In this document: positions 55,203-63,805 of the stretch, piece by piece
Position numbering within the stretch: the first letter of the stretch is position 1
Layout of the letters: each line of letters begins with the position of its first letter
DNA from: Aggregicoccus sp. 17bor-14
GTDB taxonomy: Bacteria > Myxococcota > Myxococcia > Myxococcales > Myxococcaceae
Length of the DNA stretch: 64,000 bases
Reading direction: 5' to 3'
NCBI RefSeq assembly: GCF_009659535.1
Contig: NZ_VJZZ01000005.1
Span: 62,001 to 126,000 of the forward strand
Notes under the pieces: model-generated
What the model saw: only the letters and a program-made list of their open reading frames with translations
Database searches by the model: none
Told to the model about the DNA's origin: nothing
Program-made: the position numbers and the translations under genes

Positions 55203-56519
55203 CTAGTTGCAGGTGCCAGCGGCCTGGCAGTGCCCGCCGGTGCCGTTGCAGGACTGCCCCGTGCAGTCGGAGTCCGCGCAGTCCCGCTTGCCGTCCCCGT
55301 CGTTGTCGGCGCCATCGGCACAGTTGGTCTCCTTGCGTGCCGTGCCCGCGCACACGCAGCCGGTGCCGCAGCTCTGGCCGCTGCAGTCCGGGTCCAGGCA
55401 GTCCTTCTTCGCGTCCTGATCGTTGTCGCTGCCGTCGGAGCACTGCGTCTCATGGGCCGCACCGGCGCTGCACAGGCACCCTGCCCCGCACGACTGGTTG
55501 TTGCAGACCGGGTCCGCGCAGTCGATGAGCCCGTTGCCGTCCTCGTCCACCCCGCCGAAGCAGGCGGTCTCGGTGGCCGCGTAGCAGACGCCGCCGGAGC
55601 AGTGGTCGCCGGCGGCACAGGCGTGGCCGCAGCTGCCACAGTTGTTCACGTCCGTCTGGAGGTCGAAGCCCTCGTCGACCTGCCCGTCGCAGTCGTCGTC
55701 GGCCTGGTTGCAGCGCTCCGCCGAGGGCACCACCTCGCCCGAGCAGACGGTGGCCGTGCCGTTGCAGACGCTCGTGCCCGCCTTGCACACCCCGACGTCC
55801 AGCGTCTCCTGGGGGCCGCTGTAGCAGGACGTGGCCGGGAGGTTGTCCGGCGTGCCGTCGCAGTCGTTGTCCTCGCCGTCGCACACCTCGGCGCTGGGAG
55901 TGCAGCAGGTGCCAGGCGTGCCGCCGCCCTGCGGGAGCACACACACCGCGCCGGAGCCAGGGCAGTCCGCAGCCTCGCCGCACTGCTCGCCGCAGTGGGT
56001 GGCGGGGCAGTCCGGGTCCTCGCAGTCCTTCAGGCCGTCCCCGTCGTCGTCCTGCCCGTTGCGGCACGCGCTCTCGTGCTTCGCCCCGGCGTCGCAGAGG
56101 CAGCCCTCGCCGCAGGAAGCCCCCTGGCAGTCCGGGTCCGCACAGTCGGCGAGCCCGTCGCCGTCCTCGTCGGCGCCGCCGGTGCAGGCCTGCTCGCGCC
56201 GCACCACGCAGGCGCCCGCCACGCAGGCCTCGCCGCCCGCGCACGCGTGGCCGCAGGCCCCGCAGTTCTGCGCGTCCGTCTGCAGGCCGTAGCCCTCGTC
56301 CACCTGACCGTCGCAGTCGTTGTCCTTGCCATCGCAGGCCTCGGGCGAGGGCGTGCAGCACACGCCTCCGACGAGGCACAGCGCGCCGGGCTCCGCGCAG
56401 TCCGCCGCGCTCGCACAGCCCGTGGCCTGGGGCACGCCCTCGCTCGTGTCCGAGCAGGCGATGAGGAGCACCGGGACGGCGAGCAGCAAAACGCGGAGGG
56501 CACCGAGCGGACGGGACAT
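55203..56519 (-). CDS. MopE-like Cys-rich lipoprotein with Asp-rich metal-binding loops
   Basis: A 438-residue lipoprotein (lipobox LIAC near residue 22). It contains three MopE-type motifs (CDGKDNDCDGQVDEGY, CDGEDNDCDGTPDNL, CNQADDDCDGQVDEGF), resembling the copper-binding MopE motif of myxobacteria and methanotrophs. It also has five Cys-flanked Asp loops (CTGGADEDGDGLADC and similar) that look like calcium sites. With over 50 Cys it would be disulphide-rich at the cell surface. It is adjacent to the M20 peptidase on the same strand but 61 nt downstream of it. Confidence 0.9.
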   Translation of the reverse strand: MSRPLGALRVLLLAVPVLLIACSDTSEGVPQATGCASAADCAEPGALCLVGGVCCTPSPEACDGKDNDCDGQVDEGYGLQTDAQNCGACGHACAGGEACVAGACVVRREQACTGGADEDGDGLADCADPDCQGASCGEGCLCDAGAKHESACRNGQDDDGDGLKDCEDPDCPATHCGEQCGEAADCPGSGAVCVLPQGGGTPGTCCTPSAEVCDGEDNDCDGTPDNLPATSCYSGPQETLDVGVCKAGTSVCNGTATVCSGEVVPSAERCNQADDDCDGQVDEGFDLQTDVNNCGSCGHACAAGDHCSGGVCYAATETACFGGVDEDGNGLIDCADPVCNNQSCGAGCLCSAGAAHETQCSDGSDNDQDAKKDCLDPDCSGQSCGTGCVCAGTARKETNCADGADNDGDGKRDCADSDCTGQSCNGTGGHCQAAGTCN

Positions 56520-56580
56520 GGGTCCCGTCTTCTAGTGCACTCCGGGTGCTGGTTTGAAGACGGGGACGAGAGTTACAGCA

Positions 56581-57738
56581 TCAGCGTGAGGCGAGGTAGC
56601 GCGCGAGGGCCTGGGCCTTGGGGATGAGGGTGTCCACCTCGATGAACTCCTCCACCGTGTGGAAGCCCTTGCCGCGCGGGCCCAGCCCATCGATGGAGGC
56701 GATGCCCATGGCGGAGGAGGTGCTCGCGTCCGAGCCCCCGCCCACCAGCGGGGCCTCGCCGTGGCCCAGCCCGCTCGCGTGGGCGCAGGCGCCGTAGGCC
56801 TGCAGCAGCGCGGCGCTCGCCTCGGTGCGCTCGAGCGGCTCGCGGGCCACGCCGCCCTGCACCTCGATGCGGGTGCCCGGCACGCTCGCGGCGGCCTCGG
56901 CCGCGGCCTCCTGGAAGCGGCCCACCAGCGCCTCGCCGTCCGCGCGGGTGCAGAAGCGCAGGTCCACGTCCGCCACCGCCTGGTCCGGCACGGTGTTCTT
57001 GCCCTGCCCGCCCACCACCTTGCCCACGTTCACCGTGAGGCCGCGCGGGTAGTCGGTGAGCCCCTGCACGCGGTCGATGAAGCGCGCGAGCGCCCACAGC
57101 GCGTTGGCCCCCTCCTGGTGCGCGTTGCCCGCGTGCGCGGCCTTGCCGTGCGCCGTCGCCTTCACCGCGCCGGTGCCCTTGCGCCGGGTGATGATGAGGT
57201 CGTTCTGGCGGCCCGACTCGAACACCAGCGCCGCGTCCGCGCCCTCGATGGCGCGGCGGATGACGCCCTGGCCCTCGGGGCTGCCCACCTCCTCGTCGCT
57301 CACCACCACGAGGCGCAGGGGCGGAAGCTTCGCGAGCCCCACCGTCTCGGCCAGCGCGCGCAGCGCGTACGCGATGACGACGAGCCCGCCCTTCATGTCG
57401 AGCACGCCGGGCCCCCGGCGCAGCGCCCCGTCCACGCGGTAGCCCTCGAACTTGCCCGGCGGGAACACGGTGTCCAGGTGGCCCACCAGCGCCACGGGTG
57501 CGGTTCCCGCGCGCCCCTCGGAGCGGAACACCAGGTGGTCCGCGTAGCGCGTGCTGGAGACCACCTCGCAGCTCAAGCCCGGAACCACGAGCAGCTCGCG
57601 CAGGAGCGCCCCCACGCGCCGCCCGCCCTCCACGTTGTCGGTGAAGCTGTTGACCTCGACCAGCGCGCGCAGCGCCCCCTCCATCTCCTCGAGCCTGCTG
57701 CCCAGCCACGCCGCTGCCTGCTCACCCGCGTTGCTCAC
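56581..57738 (-). CDS. M20-family metallopeptidase (carboxypeptidase G2/ArgE-like)
   Basis: A 385-residue cytosolic di-zinc peptidase. Ligand motifs are VGHLDTVF, GPGVLDMKGG, VVVSDEEVGSPEGQ (general base Glu), and GKGFHTVEEFIEV (His). The dimerisation lid lies at about 180-300 (HAGNAHQEGANALW). It cleaves small amides such as N-acyl amino acids or dipeptides. The GTG start follows an AGGAGG. Confidence 0.92.
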   Translation of the reverse strand: MSNAGEQAAAWLGSRLEEMEGALRALVEVNSFTDNVEGGRRVGALLRELLVVPGLSCEVVSSTRYADHLVFRSEGRAGTAPVALVGHLDTVFPPGKFEGYRVDGALRRGPGVLDMKGGLVVIAYALRALAETVGLAKLPPLRLVVVSDEEVGSPEGQGVIRRAIEGADAALVFESGRQNDLIITRRKGTGAVKATAHGKAAHAGNAHQEGANALWALARFIDRVQGLTDYPRGLTVNVGKVVGGQGKNTVPDQAVADVDLRFCTRADGEALVGRFQEAAAEAAASVPGTRIEVQGGVAREPLERTEASAALLQAYGACAHASGLGHGEAPLVGGGSDASTSSAMGIASIDGLGPRGKGFHTVEEFIEVDTLIPKAQALARYLASR

Positions 57739-58232
57739 CCTGCGCCTCCTGTGGGAAGTGCCCCCGGTATGCCACGGCCGGCGGCCTGCGGGCAGCGCCG
57801 CGCGTCAACGTTCGCTGCCGCACAGCCTGGAGAGGCCCGGCCGCGGCGAGATCCAAGGTCCCCGGCTGCGCGCAAGGGAAGGAGGGGCAGCCTCCTCGTC
57901 CACGCCACTGCGCGTCCCGACACCTTCGCCCGGGCCTCGGGATGTGGTGCCGCGCGGCCGGGGAGGCTGCCCTCTTGCGGGCGAGGGTCCTGGCCGACCG
58001 CGAGCAGCCCGCCCGGAGGGCCTGCGGGCGTGTCGCTCCCTCTCGCCGGGGGCCCGCCCGCCTGCTCGCTGGAGGAGGGGCGCGGCCCGGGCCGAGGTTG
58101 CCGCGCTGCCCTCACGTCCGCGCGCCCCATGCCTAGCTTCAAGGCAGCGGCGCGCGTGGCAGTGGCAGCAGACAGCACGCGCGCCGGCCCTGCCTCGGCA
58201 GCCTTCCCTCAGCCCTCAGGAGCGAGCACCCC
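57739..58232. other. 494-bp intergenic region without a recognisable gene
   Basis: GC-rich with weak inverted repeats (for example GGGCGAGGG / CCCTC arms) but no ORF with a ribosome binding site or plausible composition on either strand. It separates two divergent genes, so it should hold two promoters. I could not place them with confidence; TAGCTT-like sequence near 58135 is a weak -10 candidate for the downstream gene. Confidence 0.4.
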
Positions 58233-58667
58233 ATGTCGGACAAACTGTGGATTCTGGTGGCAAACGCCTCGCGCGCGCGGCTTTTCTCCGCGGACGCCAC
58301 CGGCGATGACTGGAAGCTCATCGACGACTTCTTCCACGAGGAGAGCCGGGCCCACGCGGGTGACCTGCTGGAGCAGCGCGACAACCCCAACGCCGGCACC
58401 CTGCACGGCCCGCAGCCGGAGAACGACCCGCAGGTGCGCAAGAGCGTGGAGTTCAGCCGCTTCGCCCGCGAGCTCTCCGCGCGGCTCGAGCGCGGCGTGG
58501 ACAGCCACGCCTTCGAGCAGCTCGTCATCGCCGCGCCTCCGGGCTTCCTCGGTATGCTGCGCCGCGAGCTGAGCCAGAAGGTGCAGCAGCGCGTGGTGAT
58601 GGACCTCAACTCCGACTTCACCCACGTGCCCGAGCGCGAGCTGCACGGGCGCATCCCCATCTCCTGA
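58233..58667 (+). CDS. Host-attachment-protein-like (AtsE/Host_attach family)
   Basis: A 144-residue cytosolic protein: WILVANASRARLFSADATGDDWKLIDDFFHEESRAHAGDLLEQRDN, then SFEFSRF-like FARELSARLERGV, and a C-terminal FLGMLRRELSQKVQQRVVMDLNSDFTHVP block. The family was named after an Agrobacterium protein linked to attachment and is widespread; the biochemical role is unknown. The fold resembles ribosome-recycling eRF1-like or baeRF domains, so a translation link is possible. AGGAGCG precedes the start. Confidence 0.88.
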   Translation: MSDKLWILVANASRARLFSADATGDDWKLIDDFFHEESRAHAGDLLEQRDNPNAGTLHGPQPENDPQVRKSVEFSRFARELSARLERGVDSHAFEQLVIAAPPGFLGMLRRELSQKVQQRVVMDLNSDFTHVPERELHGRIPIS

Positions 58668-58725
58668 CCCGGGCCCGGGGCGGCCTCGGCAGAGAGCACA
58701 CCGGCCGCCCCGTGGACCCCTTGCG

Positions 58726-59334
58726 ATGACCGCATTCCCCCCTCCGCGCGCCGTGCTGCTGGACCTGGGCAACGTGCTCGCCTTCCACGACAACGGGCTC
58801 CTGTTCCGCAGGCTCGGCGCGCGCGCGGGGCTCGCCCCCGACGAGGCCGAGCGCCGGCTCATGGGCGCGGGCTGGACGGCGGCGAACCGCGGCGAGCTGG
58901 ACGGCGAGGGCATCCGCGAGGACGTGTGCCGCGCGCTGGGCGTGAGCCTGCCCGCGGACGAGTTCTTCAGCCTCTGGAACTGCCACTTCACCCTCCACCG
59001 CGCGGTGCTGCCGCGCGTGGAGCGGCTCGTGCGCCAGGTGCGCGTGGTGCTCTTGAGCAACACCAACGTGCTGCACGTGCAGTACCTGAAGCCGCTGCTG
59101 CCGGTGCTCGAGCGCTTCCACGCGCTGGTGCTCAGCTGCGAGGTGGGCAGCGTGAAGCCCGAGCCCGCCATCTACCGCGAGGCGCTCGCGCGCGCGGGCT
59201 GCGAGGCGCACGAGGCGGCCTTCTTCGACGACATCCCCGAGTACGTGGCGGCGGCGGACGCGCTGGGCATCCGCGGCCGCCTCTTCACCACCGCGCCCGC
59301 CTTCGAGGCGCAGCTGACGGAGCTGGGGCTCTAG
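58726..59334 (+). CDS. HAD-superfamily hydrolase (YihX type)
   Basis: A 202-residue HAD phosphatase: LLDLGNVLAF (nucleophile Asp; the second Asp of DxD is Gly, as in the YihX group), VVLLSNTNVLH (motif II), SVKPEPAIYREAL (motif III Lys) and FFDDIPEYVAAA (motif IV). It dephosphorylates sugar phosphates in relatives. The stop codon is directly adjacent to the stop codon of the convergent GST gene, with no gap. Confidence 0.9.
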   Translation: MTAFPPPRAVLLDLGNVLAFHDNGLLFRRLGARAGLAPDEAERRLMGAGWTAANRGELDGEGIREDVCRALGVSLPADEFFSLWNCHFTLHRAVLPRVERLVRQVRVVLLSNTNVLHVQYLKPLLPVLERFHALVLSCEVGSVKPEPAIYREALARAGCEAHEAAFFDDIPEYVAAADALGIRGRLFTTAPAFEAQLTELGL

Positions 59335-59985
59335 CTACTCGTACTTGCCCACGGGCGGCTCGGCGAGCGAGGCCTTCGTCCAGGCCTGCATGCTGGGAAG
59401 CTGCAGCACCGCGTCGCGGTACGCGGAGAGCTGCGCGTCCAGCGCGACGCCGTAGGTGACGAAGCGGTGGAGCACGGGCGCGTACATCGCGTCCGCGATG
59501 CTGAAGGCGCCGAAGAGGAAGGGGCCGCCCGCGCCGTAGCGGGTGCGGCACTCGCGCCACAGCTGCTGGATGCGCGCGATGTCCTGCGCGACGCCCGGCG
59601 CCTGCAGCCCCACCCCCGGCTTGCGCGCGCGGATGTTCATGGGGCAGTTCTGCCGCAGCGCCAGGAAGCCCGAGTGCATCTCCGCGCTCACGCTGCGCGC
59701 CACCGCGCGCGCCGCGGCGTCCTTCGGCCACAGCCCGGCCTGGGGGAAGAGCTCCGCCACGTACTCGCAGATGGCGAGCGAGTCCCACACCGTGAGCTCT
59801 CCGTGGCGCAGCGCCGGCACCTTCCCGCTCGGCGAGTGGCGCGCGATGTTCGCCGCGGTGTCCGGCGCGTCGAGCGCGATGACCACCTCCTCGAAGGGCT
59901 GCCCGGTGTGGGCGAGCGCGAGGTACGGGCGGAGCGACCAGGAGGAGTAGTTCTTCGAGCCGACGACGAGCGTGAGCGGTGCCAT
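59335..59985 (-). CDS. Glutathione S-transferase-family protein
   Basis: A 216-residue two-domain GST: thioredoxin fold with GSKNYSSWSLRPYLALAHTG, cis-Pro in GKVPAL, and the DSLAICEYVAELF glutathione-binding segment, then an all-helical C-terminal half with FLFGAFSIADAMYAPVL. Likely a detoxification or maleylacetoacetate-isomerase-type enzyme. TAGAGT ends 8 nt before the ATG and no Shine-Dalgarno is seen, so a leaderless start is possible. Confidence 0.92.
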   Translation of the reverse strand: MAPLTLVVGSKNYSSWSLRPYLALAHTGQPFEEVVIALDAPDTAANIARHSPSGKVPALRHGELTVWDSLAICEYVAELFPQAGLWPKDAAARAVARSVSAEMHSGFLALRQNCPMNIRARKPGVGLQAPGVAQDIARIQQLWRECRTRYGAGGPFLFGAFSIADAMYAPVLHRFVTYGVALDAQLSAYRDAVLQLPSMQAWTKASLAEPPVGKYE

Positions 59986-60105
59986 GAGCGGGCACTCTAG
60001 CGTCCACGTGTGCCGCAGTGTGGGAGCTGCACGAAGCGGCCGAGCGGGCGCGTCATCTTCGGATGACGCAGCGCGGCCCGACACCGGTTAGGGTGCGACC
60101 CCACG

Positions 60106-61284
60106 ATGGCGAAGAAGCACCATGTCTACCTCGTCCCGGGATTCTTCGGCTTCGCGAACCTGGGCGAGCTCGTGTACTTCGGGCACGTGCGCGACTTCCT
60201 CGAGGAGGAGCTGCGCCGCCGTGGGCTCGAGGCCCGCGTGCACACGGTGCTCAGCCACCCCACCGCCTCCATCCGCGCGCGCGCCGCGGACCTGCTCTCC
60301 TCGCTGAAGGAGACGAGCGGCACCCCCGAGGGGCCGGATGAAGAGAGCGTGATTCACCTCATCGGCCACTCCACCGGCGGGCTGGATGCGCGCCTGCTGG
60401 TGACTCCGGGCGCGCGCCTGGGCGAGGGCCTGGACGTGGAGCCCTGGGCCCAGAAGGTGAAGAGCGTGGTGTGCGTGGCCACGCCGCACGTGGGCACGCC
60501 GCTCGCGTCCTTCTTCCTCGGCTTCTTCGGCCACCGGCTGCTCGAGCTGACCAGCCTCTTCACCGTGTACGCGCTGCGCTTCGGGCGCCTGCCACTCTCG
60601 GTGGTGTTCCGCTTCGGCGGGCTGCTCGCCAAGGCGGACGACCAGCTGGGCTGGCGCCAGACGCTGCTGGACCAGCTCTTCGGGCAGCTGCTGAGCGACT
60701 TCTCGAAGGACCGCCAGGAGGCGCTGGTGAAGTTCTTCAAGGAGGTGGGCTCGGACACCAGCCTCATCCCGCAGCTCACGCCGCAGAACATGGACCTGTT
60801 CAACGCGGCCACGCCGGACCGCCCGGGCGTGCGCTACGGCAGCGTGGTGACGCGCGCGCGGCCGCCCTCCTTGCGCGGGCGCCTGAGCGCGGGGCTGGAC
60901 CCCTACGCGCAGCTCACCCACAGCATCTTCTCGCTCTTCTACGGGCGCGCAGGAAGGCTCAAGGAGCTGGACTTCCCGCGCCTGCAGCCCGAACAGTCCG
61001 CCGTATTGCTCAAGGCCTACGGCAAGCTGCCGCGCCCCGAGGACAGCGACGGCATCGTGCCCACGCGCTCGCAGCCCTACGGCAAGGTGATCGCCGCGGT
61101 GAACGCGGACCACCTGGACGTCATCGGCCACTTCGACGAGCCCAGCCACGCGCCGCCGCACGTGGACTGGCTCATCAGCGGCTCGGGCTTCCGCCGCTTC
61201 GGCTTCGAGCGCACCTGGCGCTCGGTGGTGGACTTCATGCTCGAGGAGGCCGAGCAGCGGCCCCCTGTCGTCTCGAGGCTGTAG
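60106..61284 (+). CDS. Lipase/esterase-like alpha/beta hydrolase
   Basis: A 392-residue protein without a signal peptide. VYLVPGFFGFANLGEL (oxyanion HG-type loop, here GFFG), the nucleophile elbow IGHSTGG, and the late ADHLDVIGHF (catalytic His region) resemble triacylglycerol lipases or lecithin-type acylesterases. A Pro/Gly-rich loop region and aromatic helices (~140-190) could be a lipid-binding lid. It starts 22-27 nt after a TAGGGT hexamer-like element with little ribosome binding site. Confidence 0.85.
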   Translation: MAKKHHVYLVPGFFGFANLGELVYFGHVRDFLEEELRRRGLEARVHTVLSHPTASIRARAADLLSSLKETSGTPEGPDEESVIHLIGHSTGGLDARLLVTPGARLGEGLDVEPWAQKVKSVVCVATPHVGTPLASFFLGFFGHRLLELTSLFTVYALRFGRLPLSVVFRFGGLLAKADDQLGWRQTLLDQLFGQLLSDFSKDRQEALVKFFKEVGSDTSLIPQLTPQNMDLFNAATPDRPGVRYGSVVTRARPPSLRGRLSAGLDPYAQLTHSIFSLFYGRAGRLKELDFPRLQPEQSAVLLKAYGKLPRPEDSDGIVPTRSQPYGKVIAAVNADHLDVIGHFDEPSHAPPHVDWLISGSGFRRFGFERTWRSVVDFMLEEAEQRPPVVSRL

Positions 61285-61300
61285 GTCCCCTCTCCCGAGT

Positions 61301-61318
61301 GTCCCCTCTCCCTCTGGG
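61301..61318. repeat. REP-like repeat, copy D, left half (split by the IS)
   Basis: GTCCCCTCTCCCTCTGGG is the left half of a REP-like palindrome; the last nine bases (CCCTCTGGG) are the left target-site duplicate. Joined to the right half at 62540-62566 it restores a sequence close to copy C. Confidence 0.8.
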
Positions 61319-62539
61319 CAGGGCGAGCGCATCTAAACTTCAGCAATTCCAGCGCTGAGCACCTGCAGGAGGTAGGCGTCGTCCCAGCCTGCCTTCTTGC
61401 GCTTGGCGGCGATGCCCGCCTTGAGGCTGGCCTCGCGCTTGAGCAGCGCGAGGGCGAGGCGCGAGAGGGCGGCGAAATTCTGCGCGCCCGCAGCGTCGCG
61501 GATGCGGCGCCTATCCTCGTTGAAGGCGACGTCCAGCACCCAGTGCAGGCCATTCTCCACGCCCCAGTGGGTGCGGATGACGTGGGCGAGGCGCGCCGCG
61601 TCCGGCGGCAGGCTGGTGAGGTAGTAGTGCACCTCGAGGCTCGCCCCGACGCCGCCGCCGCGGTGGCGCTCCACGCGCACGCAGGTGCCCGCGCCCGTCC
61701 AGCGCGGCCCCTTCAGGGGCCAGTCGGTGAGGGGCAGCGCGGAGACGCGCCGCACCTCCTCGCGCCCGTGGCCCGCGGCGTGTGTCACGTGCGTGCCCGC
61801 GGGGTGCGGCCCTGCCGCCTCGAAGAGGGCGACGACGTGCCCGTGCAGCTTCTCGCGGTTGCCCTTGAGGCACAGCACGTAGTCGGCGCCGGCCTCCTGC
61901 GCCGCGGCCGCGACGTCGCCCGTGCACCCGTTGGCATCCGCCGTCAGCACCGCGCCCTGCACGTCCAGCAGCCCGATGAGGGCGGGCAGGCCCGCGACTT
62001 CCCCCGGCGCGCCCGCTACCGCCACCTGCCCCAGCAGCAAGTCCTGCTCCGCCGCCCACGCGTGCAAGAGGTGCAAGGGGCGCAGGGCGCCGGAGGTTGC
62101 GCGCGAGAGGGCCCCGCGCACCGCCTTGCCGTCCAGCGCCACCACCTGCCCCGCCAACTCCTCGGCGAGTGCGGCCACCCACGCGCGCATGCACTCCTCG
62201 AAGCGCGCCGGGTGCAGGCTGCTGAGGACGCGGCGGAAGGTGTCCGCGCTGGGCGTGCCCTGCGCGAGGGGCAGCACCTTGCTGAAGAGTGCGCGCTTGG
62301 ACTTCGCAAACAGCGCGAGCTCATCCCAGCCGTCCGCGCCACACACGGCGCCGCACAGCGCCAGCACCAGGACGTTGAGCAGGGGGTGTCGCTTCGTGCG
62401 CTCCACCCGCCTGTCTTTCAACACCTTGAAGTTGCGCGCCACCAACTCGACGACTCGCTGTGCACTCAGCCGCTTTCGCCCCATCGGACGCCAACAGCCA
62501 AGTGCCCAGAATCTCTTTCAGTTAGATGCGCTCGCCCTG
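61319..62539. mobile_element. ISAs1-family insertion sequence, complete
   Basis: A 1221-bp element bounded by perfect 18-bp inverted repeats (CAGGGCGAGCGCATCTAA at 61319-61336 and its complement at 62522-62539) and flanked by a 9-bp direct duplication CCCTCTGGG (61310-61318, 62540-62548). Repeats starting with CAG and 8-10 bp duplications suit the ISAs1 family. One intact transposase fills it. The perfect ends indicate a recent insertion. Confidence 0.92.
61333..62484 (-). CDS. ISAs1-family transposase (H-repeat-associated type)
   Basis: A 383-residue DDE transposase with a short N-terminal H-repeat region (RRVERTKRHPLLNVLVLALCG), the first catalytic Asp in QVVALDGKAVRG, a second in VLTADANGCTGDVAAA with the family YVLCLKGNRE, and the terminal THWGVENGLHWVLDVAFNEDRRRIR carrying the Glu. 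No frameshift or stop, so it may be active. The stop codon lies inside the left inverted repeat. Confidence 0.95.
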   Translation of the reverse strand: MGRKRLSAQRVVELVARNFKVLKDRRVERTKRHPLLNVLVLALCGAVCGADGWDELALFAKSKRALFSKVLPLAQGTPSADTFRRVLSSLHPARFEECMRAWVAALAEELAGQVVALDGKAVRGALSRATSGALRPLHLLHAWAAEQDLLLGQVAVAGAPGEVAGLPALIGLLDVQGAVLTADANGCTGDVAAAAQEAGADYVLCLKGNREKLHGHVVALFEAAGPHPAGTHVTHAAGHGREEVRRVSALPLTDWPLKGPRWTGAGTCVRVERHRGGGVGASLEVHYYLTSLPPDAARLAHVIRTHWGVENGLHWVLDVAFNEDRRRIRDAAGAQNFAALSRLALALLKREASLKAGIAAKRKKAGWDDAYLLQVLSAGIAEV

Positions 62540-62566
62540 CCCTCTGGGAGAGGGTCAGGGTGAGGG
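62540..62566. repeat. REP-like repeat, copy D, right half (split by the IS)
   Basis: CCCTCTGGGAGAGGGTCAGG followed by GTGAGGG. It starts with the right target-site duplicate and carries the AGAGGGTCAGGGTGAGGG arm common to the family. Confidence 0.8.
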
Positions 62567-62577
62567 ATTGAGCGCCT

Positions 62578-63087
62578 CTACTTCTCGAACTTCCGCACCG
62601 CCGCGAGGAAGCGCGCCGTGGTGATGGGGCGCTCGTCCGCGGCGTCCAGCAGCCGCACGGTGACCCACACCTCCGCGCGGCCCGAGTCCGCGAGCGCGCG
62701 GGAGATTGCGGACACGCTCTCGCCCGGCTCGCACACCGCGACCACGCGCCCCTTCGCCTTGGCGTGGAAGTCCGCCTCCACGCGGTTCACCAGCATCCCG
62801 AAGGGGCCGGGTGGGAAGTGGCGGAAGAGCACCAGGCCCATGGTGATCTCCATCAGCGTCATCTGCGCGCCGAAGTAGACGCTGCCCACGTGGTTCTTCG
62901 TGCGGCGCTTGAGCGGCAGCGAGGCCCGCGCCCGCGCGTCCGAGAGCTCCTCCACCCTCAAGCCCAGCCCGGCGGCCGACGGAATGACCTGCGGCACCGC
63001 GGTGGAGAGCAGCAGGTTCGCGGCACGCGGGGACACCGCGCGCACGCGGTCCAGGAAGGCGAGGGCTGAGCGCATCTCCGGGGGCAT
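62578..63087 (-). CDS. Hotdog-fold thioesterase-like protein (DUF4442/YiiD-like)
   Basis: A 169-residue protein of the DUF4442 type: KRRTKNHVGSVYFGAQMTLMEITMGLVLFRHFP (family HxGSxYFGA-like helix region) and a beta-strand second half ending VTVRLLDAADERPITTARFLAAVRKF. Hotdog enzymes cleave or bind acyl thioesters, often with aromatic or fatty groups. Starts at 63087 (MPPEM) or 63075 are both possible. It ends 11 nt from the REP half next to the IS. Confidence 0.82.
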   Translation of the reverse strand: MPPEMRSALAFLDRVRAVSPRAANLLLSTAVPQVIPSAAGLGLRVEELSDARARASLPLKRRTKNHVGSVYFGAQMTLMEITMGLVLFRHFPPGPFGMLVNRVEADFHAKAKGRVVAVCEPGESVSAISRALADSGRAEVWVTVRLLDAADERPITTARFLAAVRKFEK

Positions 63088-63246
63088 AGAGCCGCTGGCG
63101 CAGCGCGTCAACCGGCTCGCCGGGCAGGCGGGCTTCCGCGTCCAAGGTTCGGCCCGGGTTGGTTGGCGCACCGGGGGCGCGTCGCCACCCTGTAGGGGCG
63201 ACGCGGTCTCGACCCGAACCCCCGCCCTCACCCTCTGGAGCGACCG

Positions 63247-63783
63247 ATGAAATTCCCCAGCCACGTGAACCTCCCGTCCGAAGCGCGCGAGGAGCTCACC
63301 GACATGCTGAACACGCAGCTCGCCAACGCGATCGACCTGCACTGGCAGATCAAGCAGGCGCACTGGAACATCCGCGGCAAGCACTTCATCAGCCGCCACG
63401 AGCTCTTCGATCAGCTCGCGGACCACGCGCGGCTTCAGGCGGACAAGTTCGCCGAGCGCGCGGGCACGTTGGGCGGCTACGCGCAGGGCACCATCCGGCT
63501 CGCCGCGAAGGCGAGCGAGCTGCCCGAGTACGACCTCAAGGCGGTGAACGGCGAGGACCACATGATCGCCCTCACCGAGCGCTTCGCCCGCTACGGCGCG
63601 AGCATCCGCGAGGGCATCCAGCAGTCCGAGGACTGCAAGGACCCGGTGACGGTGGACCTGCTCACCCAGATTCTGGGCGAGGTGGAGCTGGACCTCTGGT
63701 TCCTCGAGAGCCACCTGCACGGCGAGCGCCGCCCCGCGGGCACCGGCGCGCGCTCCGACGCGGGCGCCCCGGCGGACGCCTGA
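63247..63783 (+). CDS. dps: Dps-family ferritin-like DNA-protection protein
   Basis: A 178-residue Dps. Ferroxidase ligands are H39, H51, D66 and E70, with the family pattern QAHWNIRGKHFISRHELFDQLADHA then ARLQADKFAERA. It stores iron as a dodecamer and shields DNA from peroxide. The C-terminal ~20 residues (RRPAGTGARSDAGAPADA) are a flexible tail. GGAGCGACCG precedes the ATG; it is convergent with the partial gene at the right edge. Confidence 0.95.
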   Translation: MKFPSHVNLPSEAREELTDMLNTQLANAIDLHWQIKQAHWNIRGKHFISRHELFDQLADHARLQADKFAERAGTLGGYAQGTIRLAAKASELPEYDLKAVNGEDHMIALTERFARYGASIREGIQQSEDCKDPVTVDLLTQILGEVELDLWFLESHLHGERRPAGTGARSDAGAPADA

Positions 63784-63805
63784 GCCGTCGGAGCGCGGCA
63801 GTGGG

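Noticed and set aside
57735-58178. 147-codon minus-strand frame in the 57.7-58.2 kb gap
   Set aside because: Ala/Pro/Gly/Arg-rich with no signal or domain and no plausible start region; most likely non-coding.
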